Shown in pieces: positions 43,997 to 52,987 of a DNA stretch of 52,987 bases (position 1 is the first letter of the stretch; every line of letters begins with the position of its first letter). Below the pieces are notes generated by a model. It saw only the letters and a list, made by a program, of their open reading frames with translations. It ran no database searches and was not told where the DNA came from. This stretch comes from Mycobacterium attenuatum (GTDB lineage Bacteria > Actinomycetota > Actinomycetes > Mycobacteriales > Mycobacteriaceae). The position numbers and the translations under genes are program-made. The stretch lies in assembly GCF_900566085.1 (NCBI RefSeq), contig NZ_UPHT01000026.1:1-52987 (forward strand), written 5' to 3'.

Positions 43997-44482
43997 CTAG
44001 CTGGCCGGAGTCAATTTGACCGCTACCAGCTTCAGCCGGTCGACCGCCTCGGTGAACTCGTCGAGGGTTGGGATGCGGGGCTCACGGAATTTCAACCCCA
44101 TCATCCGTTGGGCGCGTTTGGGGCCGTAGGACTGGGCGCAGCGTAGGAAAAGATCGGATACCACCTCGCGGTCCCGGATGAGTTCGCCCCGCATGGCGGT
44201 CGTCTTACCGCCGTAGACCACCTGCGCGGGGGCGCCGCCGCGGAAGTTCTGCTTCCACCCGGCGCCGGTCAGCGCGTACAGGTCGCCGTCGATCACATGG
44301 GCGCTCAATGGAAGTGAGAACTGCCGTCCCGTCTTTCGCCCCGTGAAATTCAGCACCATCAGCTGTGTGCGCAGTGGGCCCGCCAGCGGAGTGCCCAGCA
44401 GGAAGCCAAGTACTGGGTTGACGGCACGAAGAAGGGCCGAAGGCGGGTGCCCGACGTCTACCGCATACCTCTGTTCTGTCAT
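43997..44482 (-). CDS. Deazaflavin (F420)-dependent nitroreductase-fold protein
   Basis: 161 residues from ATG 44482 (MTEQRYAVDVGHPPSALLRA). Split beta-barrel of the DDN/FDOR family: LMVLNFTGRKTGRQFSLPLS (the TGRKTG motif binds F420 or a related flavin), LYALTGAGWKQNFRGGAPAQ and a C-terminal helix LDEFTEAVDRLKLV. Possible roles are quinone or nitro reduction. It probably corresponds to the small gene after Rv0579 in M. tuberculosis. Ribosome site weak. Confidence 0.8.
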   Translation of the reverse strand: MTEQRYAVDVGHPPSALLRAVNPVLGFLLGTPLAGPLRTQLMVLNFTGRKTGRQFSLPLSAHVIDGDLYALTGAGWKQNFRGGAPAQVVYGGKTTAMRGELIRDREVVSDLFLRCAQSYGPKRAQRMMGLKFREPRIPTLDEFTEAVDRLKLVAVKLTPAS

Positions 44483-44677
44483 GCCAATACCGTAGGGCAA
44501 TCAGCGCTTCTCGGGGGAGTTCGCCAGGATCTGCCGGCACTTCGCCGGTGGCTGGGTCCGTTGGCGGCGACATGAGCGGTGGCAGCGAAACGTGCCGCCC
44601 GTAATCTCGCCGCGGGTGAGAATCGCAGGCTTCTTGCGCAGCACAGAAAGCGACGAGAAGTCAAGCGTCGCAGCGGA

Positions 44678-45733
44678 TTAAGGACCCAGTGCGGTCACAA
44701 GCAGTTCCGGCACGTATTCCACCAAGGTGGGAACGAGGCCGCCGAGGCGCGGGCCGGTGACGGTCAGGGTGTTGAGCAGCGGGAGAGCTGGCAGGGTCAC
44801 CGTCGCGGTAAACGGTTCCAGCGGACCGAGAAGTCCACTTACCGCAATGTTGGCCGTCACGGTCAGTCCCGGCAGGGGTAACTGCATCGACAGCGCCTGG
44901 TGGCCGTTGAGGAAGGCGTTGACGATATCGTGGGGGGCGCCGAAGAGCGCGCTGGTAGCTCCCGCGACGTTCCCCGCGGACAACGCGCCCATGAACGAGG
45001 TGGCGCTGGTCCCCGCCGCCATCGCTGCGTTGACCGGTGCTCCTAAAGCATTGATTGCCAGCAGTTCCGGCACACCGAGATCAAAGCCGAGTGAAAGGCC
45101 CGACATACTCACAGACGCCGTCGACAGCGATATCGGGCTCGTGAAGGCCTGATACAACGCGTTGCCACTCTGCGCAAGCTGCACGGGTAGGGCCAACAAT
45201 GGCAGCGGGTTTCCGGTCGCCAGCGACGTGGAGATCAGCTGCGGGTAGCGGCTGACTGCCTGATATAGGGCAGGTGCCGTCTTGTTGGTCCAGGTGTTGG
45301 CGATGGTTTGCAGGCTGGTGGCGGTGTCCGTGATGAGCGAGCCGGTCATAGCGCTGGATGCAGCGGCCGCTCCGGTGCCGGTTGCGATCAGCGGCTGCCC
45401 GAGTAGTGCCTCGGCGGGCGTATTCACCGCGTTAACCAGAATTTGCCCTGCGTTGGCAGCCTCGGTGCTTTGGTAGGCGACGGCGCTCGCGGTCAACAAA
45501 TTGACGAATTGCTCATGAAATGCCTGCACTTGCGAGCTGATTAATTGATACTCCCGGCCGAAGGCGCCGAACAGCGCCGCAATCCCGGTCGATACCTCGT
45601 CCTCGGCCGCAGCCAGCAATGCCGTCGTCGGGCCGGCGGCGGACGCGCTCGCCTCACCCAATGTGGAATGCATTGCCGCCAACTCTTGTGCTGCCGTGGT
45701 TACCATCTCCGGCGCCGCGAGCACAAATGACAT
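44678..45733 (-). CDS. PE family protein with unique C-terminal domain
   Basis: 351 residues from ATG 45733 after GGGAGGC. N-terminal PE domain MSFVLAAPEMVTTAAQELAA with DEVSTGIAALFGAFGREYQL, and the usual NTPAEALLGQPLIATGTGAA end near residue 120. The rest is not PGRS but Ala/Leu/Gly-rich sequence of low complexity (LPLLALPVQLAQSGNALYQA; LPLPGLTVTANIAVSGLLG), a common type of long PE tail. Secretion by ESX-5 is expected. Function unknown. No PPE partner adjoins. Confidence 0.9.
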   Translation of the reverse strand: MSFVLAAPEMVTTAAQELAAMHSTLGEASASAAGPTTALLAAAEDEVSTGIAALFGAFGREYQLISSQVQAFHEQFVNLLTASAVAYQSTEAANAGQILVNAVNTPAEALLGQPLIATGTGAAAASSAMTGSLITDTATSLQTIANTWTNKTAPALYQAVSRYPQLISTSLATGNPLPLLALPVQLAQSGNALYQAFTSPISLSTASVSMSGLSLGFDLGVPELLAINALGAPVNAAMAAGTSATSFMGALSAGNVAGATSALFGAPHDIVNAFLNGHQALSMQLPLPGLTVTANIAVSGLLGPLEPFTATVTLPALPLLNTLTVTGPRLGGLVPTLVEYVPELLVTALGP

Positions 45734-46134
45734 TTCTGCCTCCCATCGACTTATCATCACGGTCGCCTGACGGTCTTCAAGGCGACTGTCAGCTTAATGG
45801 CGTGCCGGCGATAACGGCGGAAAACGTGAAGTCTTTCCCGCCCGTAATTGCGGTACTTGGTCTATTTGCGACGGCTGCTGAGATCGTGAGCTGATCGCGA
45901 TTCGGAATCGCGCCCACGGCGTTCGCCGTAGCTCAAATCTGGGTGATTTCCATTCGGGCGCTCTGGATGAACTTGACGCCCAACCACTTTCGCGGATACG
46001 CGGGCTGCCTCCGCCGCCGATTTGGCGCAAGCCGGCATGTTGTCACAAGCGGCCCGCGGGTCCTGTTGCACGCGGTCCACCAAATCGTCGAGGTGCGGGG
46101 ATGGTTGGGCCGCCACCGCCGGATCCTCGACGCA
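45734..46134. other. Intergenic region upstream of the PE gene
   Basis: 401 bp between the lpqN terminator hairpin and the PE start. The frames here are Arg/Ser-rich without a family. The part next to the PE gene (45735-45900) is the likely promoter region; no named motif was found. Confidence 0.4.
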
Positions 46135-46178
46135 CCATCGCCCGGCCAACCGGCTACCGCCGGTTGGCCGGGCGATGG
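46135..46178 (-). terminator. 20-bp hairpin downstream of lpqN
   Basis: Perfect 20-bp arms (46135-46154 and 46159-46178) around the 4-nt loop sequence TACC, 14 bp after the lpqN stop codon. There is no U-tract, the form described for many mycobacterial intrinsic terminators. Confidence 0.75.
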
Positions 46179-46192
46179 CTGAGTTACCTGCG

Positions 46193-46873
46193 CTATTGCG
46201 TGATCGTGGTCTGCTCGTCGATGACGTTGGTCGCATCCATCAACGGACCCTGTTCACCTTCCAGCGAGTCGGCGTTGAGCTGAAGCACATAAACGGCGTC
46301 CTGACCGGGGATGACTACCGTCTTCTGTGCGACAGCGCGGGTCTTGCCGTCGCGGACGTAGGTGCCGTTCAGCTGCCAGGCGTTAAAGCCGCTGAGCGTG
46401 GATGCGATCCCGTTGCCCGAACCCTGGTACCCGGGCAGGTTCTGCAGCTCGCCGGGGGCGTACTCGATGACCTTCGCCGGGTCCACGTTGCCGGTGAGTT
46501 TGGACACCAGTGCGGAGATGGTGGGCGGGTCTTTGGGATCGGCGGGCTGGCTGTAGACGATGGCGCCGTATGAGGTGCTGCTGTCGTTGGCCGTCTGCCA
46601 GCCGTTGGGCATCGGCAAATTGATGGTGGGCGAACCGGGATCGCCCAGGTGGACCGGTGTTTCGGTGATGTGGCTCTCGGTGACATAGTCGGCGATGGTC
46701 TTCTTGGCCTGCGCTCCCGGCGTCGGGCTGGTCGAGGACGCAGATGTCGTCGACTTGGAGCTCGACGTCGTCGACGACGTCGACGTGGAGGTCTTGGTTT
46801 CGGTCTTAGAGCCGCAACCAGCCAGCGCCAGGCTCACCGCTACGACTGCGATTACCGCGGTCAGGTCCTTCAT
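46193..46873 (-). CDS. lpqN: Lipoprotein LpqN
   Basis: 226 residues from ATG 46873, 9 nt after GGGAG; another ATG three codons upstream directly abuts the ribosome site. Lipobox LALAGC gives a diacylglyceryl-Cys anchor, followed by a Ser/Thr-rich linker (TSTSTSSTTSSSKSTTSASS) and the LpqN domain: HITETPVHLGDPGSPTINLP, GELQNLPGYQGSGNG and ALAVIDEQTT-like end NVIDEQTTITQ. M. tuberculosis LpqN (Rv0583c) binds trehalose monomycolate transporters and host CBL in reported work. It is divergent from the GH92 gene and ends at a strong hairpin. Confidence 0.93.
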   Translation of the reverse strand: MKDLTAVIAVVAVSLALAGCGSKTETKTSTSTSSTTSSSKSTTSASSTSPTPGAQAKKTIADYVTESHITETPVHLGDPGSPTINLPMPNGWQTANDSSTSYGAIVYSQPADPKDPPTISALVSKLTGNVDPAKVIEYAPGELQNLPGYQGSGNGIASTLSGFNAWQLNGTYVRDGKTRAVAQKTVVIPGQDAVYVLQLNADSLEGEQGPLMDATNVIDEQTTITQ

Positions 46874-47077
46874 CAATTGCATCTCCCGAATCTGGGTCCC
46901 GGTACCTGCACCGGCGACATCGGCACTGAGACTAGCCGAACCCGCACGAAACGCAGCCGGTATGGACGCACGACTTTGACGCATACCGTTTGCCCCGGCG
47001 CAAAACTCCCGCCGGTCGCCGGTATCAATCGCCTCGAAATAGCCACGGGAGCCCATTGCGTGCAGTAATAGACAGCT

Positions 47078-49720
47078 ATGCGGTCACGGAGGTCGCTGCG
47101 GGCAGTGGTGGCGCTCGTCGCGGTGCTGGGTCTTTTCGTGCCGTTGCTTGCCGCCTCGCCGACGGCTTATGACGGTGAACCGGCTTTCACCGCCAATCCG
47201 GTCGACCACGTCGATACTCTCGTCGGCACCGGATCTGGCGGGGAGATCGTCGGGGAGATCAACAACTTTCCCGGTGCGTCCGTGCCGTTCGGCATGGTGC
47301 AGTACTCACCGGACACTTCGCGCACCTACGCCGGCTACCAGTACCAGAATTCGCGTTCCACCGGGTTCAGCATGACCCACGCCTCGGTGGGTTGCGCTGC
47401 CTTCGGGGACATTTCGATGCTGCCGACCACGTCTGCTCTCGGCGCGCAACCCTGGCGCGCTACGGAGCGGATCGCCCACGACGACACCGAGTTTGGCGTG
47501 CCCGGCTATTACACGGTGCGGTTCCCCACCACGGGGGTGACCGCCGAACTCACCGCCACCACGCGCACCGGTTTTGGCCGGTTCAGCTATCCGCGCGATG
47601 GCCGTCCGGCGTCGTTCCGGGTGCGCTCGGGGGCGTCGCTGGCCGGAAACTCCCGCGCTGCCATCGCGATCGACGAGGACAACACCACCATCACTGGCTG
47701 GGCCACCAGCGGAGGGTTCTGCGGCAAGAAGAACACCTACACGGTGTACTTCGCCATGCAGTTCAACCGGCCGTTCACCTCTTACGGCACCTGGGACGGC
47801 TATGCGGTCTATGCCGGTGTCCGCCGCGCGCAATCGCGGTACAGCGGGGCGTACGTGGACTTTCCGGCCGGCTCGGTGCTCGAAGTGCGGACCGCGATCT
47901 CCTATGTGAGCATCGACGGAGCCCGGGCCAATCTCGCCGCCGAGGGCGGCGCGAGCTTCGACAACGTTCGCACGGCCGCAGCCGCCGAATGGAACAAAGC
48001 CCTGTCGCGCATCGCGGTGGCCGGGCGCGATTCCGGTGATGTGACGACCTTTTATACATGCCTATATCGGTCACTGTTGCACCCCAACACATTCAATGAC
48101 GCGGACGGTCGCTACATCGGGTTCGACGGTCTCATCCACACTGTTGCCCAAGGACATACCCAATACGCCAACTTCTCCGACTGGGACACCTACCGCAGTT
48201 TGGCGGCCCTGCAGGGTCTGTTGTTTCCCGAGCGCGCCGGCGACATGGCGCAATCGCTGGTCAACGATGCCGAGCAGAGCGGGTCGTATCCGCGCTGGGC
48301 ACTGGCGAATTCGGCAACAGGCATGATGACCGGGGACAGCGTGGTGCCGCTGATCGTTAGCTTGTATACATTCGGCGGCAAGGACTTTGATGTCGACACG
48401 GCACTTCGCTTCATGGTGCGGGGCGCGACCGAGGGTGGTGCCGGGCTGGGCGGCTATGTGGAGCGTCCGGGAATCGCCACCTACCTGGAGCTGGGCTACG
48501 GACCCCAGACGGCGGAGTTCCGCACCGACGGCCGGATCGCCGGCGCGTCGATCACGCTGGAATGGTCGGTCGACGATTTCACCATCTCGCGGTTTGCCGC
48601 GGCGCTGGGCGACACGGCCACCGCCGCCGACTTCCAGAGCCGGGCGCAATACTGGCAGAACCTGTTCAACCCCAGCACCCGCTACATCTCGCCGCGCAGC
48701 CCGACCGGCTTTTTCCGTTACGGGCCGGGGTTCGTCGAGACCCCGGATGGCTTCGGCCAGGACGGATTCGACGAGGGCAACGCCGAGCAATACCTGTGGT
48801 GGGTGCCACACAACGTTGCCGGCCTGGTAACCGCCCTGGGTGGGCGGAAGGCGGTGGCCGACCGCCTTGACCGCTTCACCAAGAAGCTGAACGTGGGCCC
48901 CAACCAGCCCTACCTGTGGGCCGGTAACGAACCGAGTTTCGGGGTGCCGTGGCTGTACAACTACATCGGGCAACCGTGGAAGACGCAGCGCACCGTCGAC
49001 CGGGTCCGCGGGCTGTTCTCGGCCACACCCGACGGGGCGCCGGGCAACGACGACCTCGGCGCGATGTCCAGTTGGTACGTCTGGGCGTCGCTCGGGCTGT
49101 ATCCGAGCACTCCGGGAACATCGATTCTCACCGTGAACACACCGTTGTTCGATCGCGCCGTAATCGCGCTTCCGGCAGGCAGATCCATCCGGATCACCGC
49201 GCCCGGAGCTTCGGCGCCCGGCCGAATGAAGTACATCAACGGCATGACCATCGACGGGCGGCCCACCGACAAGACGTTTCTGCCGGAATCGATCATCCAC
49301 ACCGGCGGAGACGTCGCATTCTCGCTTGCTGCCAAACCCAACAAGGTCTGGGGCGCCGCGCCGTCCGCCGCGCCGCCATCGTTCGGCGCGGGCAGTTCGG
49401 CAGTGACGGTTAATGTTCCGCGTCCTGTCGTCGCGATCGCGCCGGGGACGACGGGAACCGTCACCCTCGACGCGCAACAAATGATCGAAGGCGCCGGCGA
49501 CTACACCATTACCGGCATGTCCATGGTTGATGGAATCACCGTGGCGCCGGTGTCCGGGCGGTTCACCGACGACGGGGCGGCGTCGGTGAATGTGGCGATC
49601 AAGGTGTCACAGGCGGTGCCCGACGAGTACTACCTGGTGTATCTGACCACCACAGTGGGTGAAAGCAGCCGGAGATCGGTGGTGCTCGTCGTCGTCATGG
49701 AAGTGGAGTCTTCCGAATAA
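47078..49720 (+). CDS. Secreted GH92 alpha-1,2-mannosidase family protein
   Basis: 880 residues with a signal peptide ([20 protein letters not shown]). GH92 N-domain begins [20 protein letters not shown]; the catalytic (alpha/alpha)6 part includes [20 protein letters not shown] and [20 protein letters not shown], whose Asp pair matches the base of the family (NDDxG), and a metal-site loop. C-terminal NEW3-like beta domain ([20 protein letters not shown]). The corresponding M. tuberculosis gene is Rv0584 (877 aa). It should trim alpha-1,2-mannose from glycans outside the cytoplasm; calcium dependence is known for the family. It ends near the convergent Rv0585c-type gene. Confidence 0.93.
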   Translation: MRSRRSLRAVVALVAVLGLFVPLLAASPTAYDGEPAFTANPVDHVDTLVGTGSGGEIVGEINNFPGASVPFGMVQYSPDTSRTYAGYQYQNSRSTGFSMTHASVGCAAFGDISMLPTTSALGAQPWRATERIAHDDTEFGVPGYYTVRFPTTGVTAELTATTRTGFGRFSYPRDGRPASFRVRSGASLAGNSRAAIAIDEDNTTITGWATSGGFCGKKNTYTVYFAMQFNRPFTSYGTWDGYAVYAGVRRAQSRYSGAYVDFPAGSVLEVRTAISYVSIDGARANLAAEGGASFDNVRTAAAAEWNKALSRIAVAGRDSGDVTTFYTCLYRSLLHPNTFNDADGRYIGFDGLIHTVAQGHTQYANFSDWDTYRSLAALQGLLFPERAGDMAQSLVNDAEQSGSYPRWALANSATGMMTGDSVVPLIVSLYTFGGKDFDVDTALRFMVRGATEGGAGLGGYVERPGIATYLELGYGPQTAEFRTDGRIAGASITLEWSVDDFTISRFAAALGDTATAADFQSRAQYWQNLFNPSTRYISPRSPTGFFRYGPGFVETPDGFGQDGFDEGNAEQYLWWVPHNVAGLVTALGGRKAVADRLDRFTKKLNVGPNQPYLWAGNEPSFGVPWLYNYIGQPWKTQRTVDRVRGLFSATPDGAPGNDDLGAMSSWYVWASLGLYPSTPGTSILTVNTPLFDRAVIALPAGRSIRITAPGASAPGRMKYINGMTIDGRPTDKTFLPESIIHTGGDVAFSLAAKPNKVWGAAPSAAPPSFGAGSSAVTVNVPRPVVAIAPGTTGTVTLDAQQMIEGAGDYTITGMSMVDGITVAPVSGRFTDDGAASVNVAIKVSQAVPDEYYLVYLTTTVGESSRRSVVLVVVMEVESSE

Positions 49721-50028
49721 GCAAGCGGGACCGGTCAGCCGCACAAAGCATCTCATCGCGATTCGGCTCGTCCTTGCCAGGGCCGCCGCCCGGCAGTTAC
49801 CGGGTGACAATGCTGGATTCGCACCGGTGCCCTGTTGTCGGTGGCGGGCGTACATGGTGTCACCGATCGGCTGGAGCTGATGCTGGGGTTTGCGATCGCG
49901 GTGACCGCGGGGGCACTTGGTGGCGGCGGGAGCAGGTTGAACAGCACTGCGCGAACTTGTCTGTGCGCGTGCGCATTCGGCATCCGGGGATACCAAGCCG
50001 CCGCGCGGTAGTGAGGTTGGCAACACAC
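49721..50028. other. Convergent intergenic region
   Basis: 308 bp between convergent stops. A short hairpin, CCCGG-CAGTTA-CCGGG near 49790-49805, may serve as a weak terminator of the GH92 gene. Nothing else is recognised. Confidence 0.4.
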
Positions 50029-52404
50029 CTAGATCATCTCGTTCTTGGTGAGCCAGCGCATGATCGGCCAGCCGAGGAAGACCGGCAGCCAGCAGGTGAG
50101 CACCCGATAGAGCAGCACCGAGGGGACGCCGATGGCCGCCGGTACCCCGAACGCGGCCAGCCCACCGATCAGCGCCGCTTCGACCGCGCCGACGCCGCCC
50201 GGGGTCGGCGCGGCCGAGGCGAGGGTGCCGCCGACCATGGTCACCACGGTGACGGTGACGAACGTCGTACCGCCGCCGAAAGCTTCGACGCTAGCCCACA
50301 ACGCTAGCGCCGCGCCCAGAGTCGTTCCGGCACAACCCAACAGAATGATCGCCAAGCGTCGCGGTTCCCGCGCGAGGGCGGCCAGGTCGTTTGACACCTC
50401 CTTGAGCTTGGGGCGCAGTTCCGTCGAGAGCCACCGTCGCAGGTTGGGCACGAACAGAAAGGTGCCGATGATGCCCAGCGCCACACCGCCGATCAGATAC
50501 AGCACGGTGGCGGTCGGGACGAAGTGGGAGAGGTCGGCCGAGGTGCCCGCGACTGCGCTGAACAGGATCAGCAATGCCAGGTGGACGATCACTTGGACCG
50601 ATTGCTGAAGCGCCACCGCCGCGGTGGCGCGCAACGCGGTCAGGCCGCTCTTCTGCAGGAAGCGGGTGCTCAGCGCGAGCCCGCCCACCCCGGCCGGCGT
50701 GGTGGTTGCCGCAAAGGTGTTGGCCACCTGGACAATCGACAGTTTGGTGAAGCTCACCTGTCCGTCGGCGCAGGTCCACAATGCCGCTGCCGCGCCCACG
50801 TAGGTCAGCGCCGACACCGCCAGGCCCAGCAGCGCCCACGACCAGTTGGCATGTCTGAGCTGAGAGAAGAAGGTCGGCACGGTGCTGATGAACGGGTAGG
50901 CGACATAGACCAGCGCGCCGATGAGCACCAGCTGGATGACCTGGCTGCGGCTGAACCGGGTGATCGTCTGGGTTTCGATCTGGTCGGCGCCGGTTTGGCG
51001 CATGACCTCCGAGCGGGCGTTGGCGATGGCGGTCTTGGCGTTGGCCACTGATTCACGGATCCGCTTGGGCACTGCGGTTTTGGTGAGCCGGCGCGAGGCC
51101 GTCAAGATGGTGTCGGCGCCGAATGCTTCGATTGCCGCCGCCACCGTGGACTCCGCGTCGTAAAGTGCCGTCGTGGTCACCAGAAGGTGGGCGATGTCGG
51201 ATTGGAGTTGAGCGTCGGTGGCCCCGTATTCGGCGGCGCCGAATCCGCCGAACAACACCGTGCCGTCGTCGACAGTGATCGCATTGCAGCGCAGGTCTCC
51301 GTGGGAGATCTGGTGGTTGTGCAGAGTGCGCAGCGATTTCCACACCTGGGCAACCGGAGTCTGGTTCGTCCACTCGTCGAGCGGAATCCCTCGAACCGGC
51401 TGGTGTGCGTACAAGGTCCAACCGCGGTCGAGGTCGGCCAGCGCGATCGTCGACGTGTTGGCAACGCCCGCTTGCCCGATCGCGATAGCCATCAGTGCGC
51501 GATGCTCGACAGCGCGACGCATGGAAGGCTGCAGGGGCGCGGTTTCAGAGCCGCGCAGCCGCAACTTCCACCACAGTTGCCGCAGCGCGCCGCCGCTGCG
51601 TTGATGGGGGCCGTACAACTCCACTGCTGCCCGGGACTCGGGGTCCGTCGAGGTGGCCGACAGCACCAGCGGCCCGGGTCCGCCCGGCCGGACGACTGTG
51701 AGCATGGCGACGACAAATCCGCGTTTGGACAGCGCGCGCACCGCTCCGTCCAGCGGCACCTCGAGCGCGGGAGTGCCGACGACCAGAACCACTAGGGCGC
51801 CGACGAACCATCCGACCGCCAATCCGAGCAGCGATCTTGCCGGCACGATGGCACTGATGACGAGGTGGATCGGCACGAACGCCAATAGCAGCGCCCACCA
51901 CCAATGTCGCCACCGGGCGGGCAGCCACGGTCCCGAGACGGTGAGCACCGCCGCGAGCATGGCGATCCACCGCGGGTCGTCGAGGAACTGGGCCGGCAGC
52001 GTGGTGAGCTTTTCCGACAGGTCGAAGTGCCAACGGGGTGCCGCGATGCGGTTGCTGTTGATCGACAACGGCAGAAAGGCCATGAAGGCGGCGGCCGCGT
52101 AGGCGCCCAGCAGCTTCCATTGGCGGGAGACGATCAGGCCGATGAGGATCATGAACGGTAACGCCAGAATCGCGATGCCGTAGACCAGGTACACCAGATC
52201 CGACTGGGTCGGCGACAGCACGCCGACGATCTCGGAGATGGACTTCTCCAGCGCGATCCACTGGGGGCGGGTGAACAGTGAACTCGCGATCACCGCGGGC
52301 AGGAATATCGCCGCCAGGGTGAGCCGGATGATGTCGTTCGTGCGCCGGATTACCGGGGGCAGCAAGCCGCCGGAAACGGCGATGTCGCGCCCGTCAACTC
52401 GCAT
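50029..52404 (-). CDS. Large membrane protein: kinase-like domain plus UPF0104 (LPG-synthase-type) transmembrane domain
   Basis: 791 residues. N-terminal membrane helices (about 24-215), then a cytosolic protein-kinase-like segment (about 255-470) with RTLHNHQISHGDLRCNAITV resembling a catalytic loop (HGDxxxxN) but GFG (FGGFGAAEYG) where a kinase has DFG, so likely inactive. The C-terminal half is a UPF0104/lysylphosphatidylglycerol synthetase TM region (LALSTRFLQKSGLTALRATA; SAAPTPGGVGAVEAALIGGL). It matches M. tuberculosis Rv0585c (795 aa). A role in lipid or lipid-linked sugar translocation is plausible, not shown. ATG 52404 after GGGAAC. Confidence 0.88.
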   Translation of the reverse strand: MRVDGRDIAVSGGLLPPVIRRTNDIIRLTLAAIFLPAVIASSLFTRPQWIALEKSISEIVGVLSPTQSDLVYLVYGIAILALPFMILIGLIVSRQWKLLGAYAAAAFMAFLPLSINSNRIAAPRWHFDLSEKLTTLPAQFLDDPRWIAMLAAVLTVSGPWLPARWRHWWWALLLAFVPIHLVISAIVPARSLLGLAVGWFVGALVVLVVGTPALEVPLDGAVRALSKRGFVVAMLTVVRPGGPGPLVLSATSTDPESRAAVELYGPHQRSGGALRQLWWKLRLRGSETAPLQPSMRRAVEHRALMAIAIGQAGVANTSTIALADLDRGWTLYAHQPVRGIPLDEWTNQTPVAQVWKSLRTLHNHQISHGDLRCNAITVDDGTVLFGGFGAAEYGATDAQLQSDIAHLLVTTTALYDAESTVAAAIEAFGADTILTASRRLTKTAVPKRIRESVANAKTAIANARSEVMRQTGADQIETQTITRFSRSQVIQLVLIGALVYVAYPFISTVPTFFSQLRHANWSWALLGLAVSALTYVGAAAALWTCADGQVSFTKLSIVQVANTFAATTTPAGVGGLALSTRFLQKSGLTALRATAAVALQQSVQVIVHLALLILFSAVAGTSADLSHFVPTATVLYLIGGVALGIIGTFLFVPNLRRWLSTELRPKLKEVSNDLAALAREPRRLAIILLGCAGTTLGAALALWASVEAFGGGTTFVTVTVVTMVGGTLASAAPTPGGVGAVEAALIGGLAAFGVPAAIGVPSVLLYRVLTCWLPVFLGWPIMRWLTKNEMI

Positions 52405-52924
52405 GTTGTTCCCGACGATCCTTCGGGTGGTGTCCGCTGAGCCGTGCTCGTCCTGTCGACAACTTAACCGTTACCGATGAATCGGCCGATGTCGGCTGGT
52501 GCCAGGCTGGGTTCTGGCCCCCGCCCGCGCATGCGGGTGCTCGCCGAGCCGACCTAGGGTGTGGTCGCACCGGTCTACGGGCATGCGGTTTTCCCACCTC
52601 CTCGAAATTCACGGTGACTTGGAGCTGCTGGTCAGTGATGGCCACTTGCGTTTTCAGGCGCCGTATCTTCTCTTCGGCGATGGGTGTCCGGGCATGTCTC
52701 ACGTCCGCACCGGGTGGGCTGTGATGCCGCCGTATCGAGTGTGCGGTGGCGGCTTTGAGGGTGCATGCAGGGTGGAGTATTCGTGATTGGGCCGTCCTGA
52801 TGGCACGCTCGGCTGCCTCGGTGCACGCTCGTGCGCCCTGAGCGCACGCTCGACGACCTGGGTGCACGGGGGTGCGCGCTCAGCGTGTTTTGCTGTGAAA
52901 GCCGTGGGTGTATGTGCGGTCAAC
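52405..52924. other. Right-end region with repeated GCACGCTC words and a possible gene fragment
   Basis: No complete gene. On the minus strand about 52580-52700 reads ARTPIAEEKIRRLKTQVAIT then DQQLQVTVNFEEVGKPHARR, which looks like real protein, but no start, stop or family fits. GCACGCTC occurs three times between 52803 and 52854 with TGCAC/GTGCA pairs that could fold. In M. tuberculosis the mce2 locus follows here; it is not visible. Confidence 0.4.
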
Positions 52925-52987
52925 CTAGCCAGGGGCGGCGAAGTTGGCCAGGAGGGTTTGGTCAGCCGCCGGATAGTGGGCGAGACA
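52925..52987 (-). CDS. C-terminal end of an unidentified protein, partial
   Basis: The minus strand from the right edge reads CLAHYPAADQTLLANFAAPG followed by a TAG stop at 52925-52927. The residue mix is protein-like, but 20 residues are too few to name a family. Confidence 0.3.
   Translation of the reverse strand, partial: CLAHYPAADQTLLANFAAPG

Noticed and set aside
48071..49480. 469-codon open frame antisense to the GH92 gene
   Set aside because: Arg-rich shadow without family motifs; the opposite strand is clearly GH92.

Overview
The window is GC-rich chromosomal DNA of a slow-growing Mycobacterium related to, but not identical with, the M. tuberculosis complex. The reasons are the PE_PGRS, PE and PPE-MPTR genes, a mycobacterial-type tRNA-Tyr, and a backbone whose gene order matches what I remember of M. 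tuberculosis Rv0563 to Rv0585c: htpX, gpsA (gpdA1), the Rv0565c-type monooxygenase, the Rv0566c YajQ protein, tRNA-Tyr, cyp135B1, the Rv0569 protein, nrdZ, the CapA protein Rv0574c, a broken Rv0579-like gene, a small nitroreductase-fold protein, lpqN, the GH92 mannosidase and the Rv0585c membrane protein. The species cannot be fixed from sequence reading alone.

Left part (1-9.4 kb): a PE_PGRS gene runs off the left edge, followed by an mgtA-type mannosyltransferase, a fragment of a tyrosine recombinase and a PE_PGRS pseudogene with a stop at codon 3. Then come htpX, two tandem SulP anion transporters that look like a local duplication, and gpsA. Middle-left (9.5-18.5 kb): a secreted/membrane serine protease with a cytoplasmic zinc ribbon, a flavin monooxygenase, a RES/Xre toxin-antitoxin pair with a perfect 18-bp inverted repeat in its promoter, YajQ, tRNA-Tyr, a TetR gene divergent from a SnoaL/DUF6790 operon across four tandem operators, a DUF523/TudS-like operon and a mycofactocin-type SDR.

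Middle (18.6-34.4 kb): a cation/proton antiporter and a DUF4396 protein, a second SDR, a metal-hydrolase-type protein, cyp135B1, a second FAD monooxygenase, a zinc-finger adenylate cyclase overlapping galT-galK, a PPE-MPTR gene and a frameshifted IS110-type transposase. In M. tuberculosis cyp135B1, Rv0569 and nrdZ are neighbours; here about 8.5 kb separates cyp135B1 from the other two.

Right part (34.6-53 kb): the dormancy-type block Rv0569/nrdZ followed by a hibernation-factor (RafH/HPF-like) gene. That gene is broken by an inverted duplication forming a 141-bp perfect palindrome, the most striking structure in the window. Then a PhoU protein, 1.2 kb of gene-poor DNA with repeats, an ANTAR protein, alanine dehydrogenase, CapA, a decayed Mut7-C gene, a PE protein, the lipoprotein LpqN, a GH92 alpha-mannosidase and a large membrane protein with a kinase-like middle domain.

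Several genes fit a low-oxygen/dormancy theme (nrdZ, Rv0569, RafH-like, CapA, Ald). One perfect GGGAC-N4-GTCCC box lies in front of the serine protease. Weaker DosR-like sites lie in front of two other units and could be chance matches.
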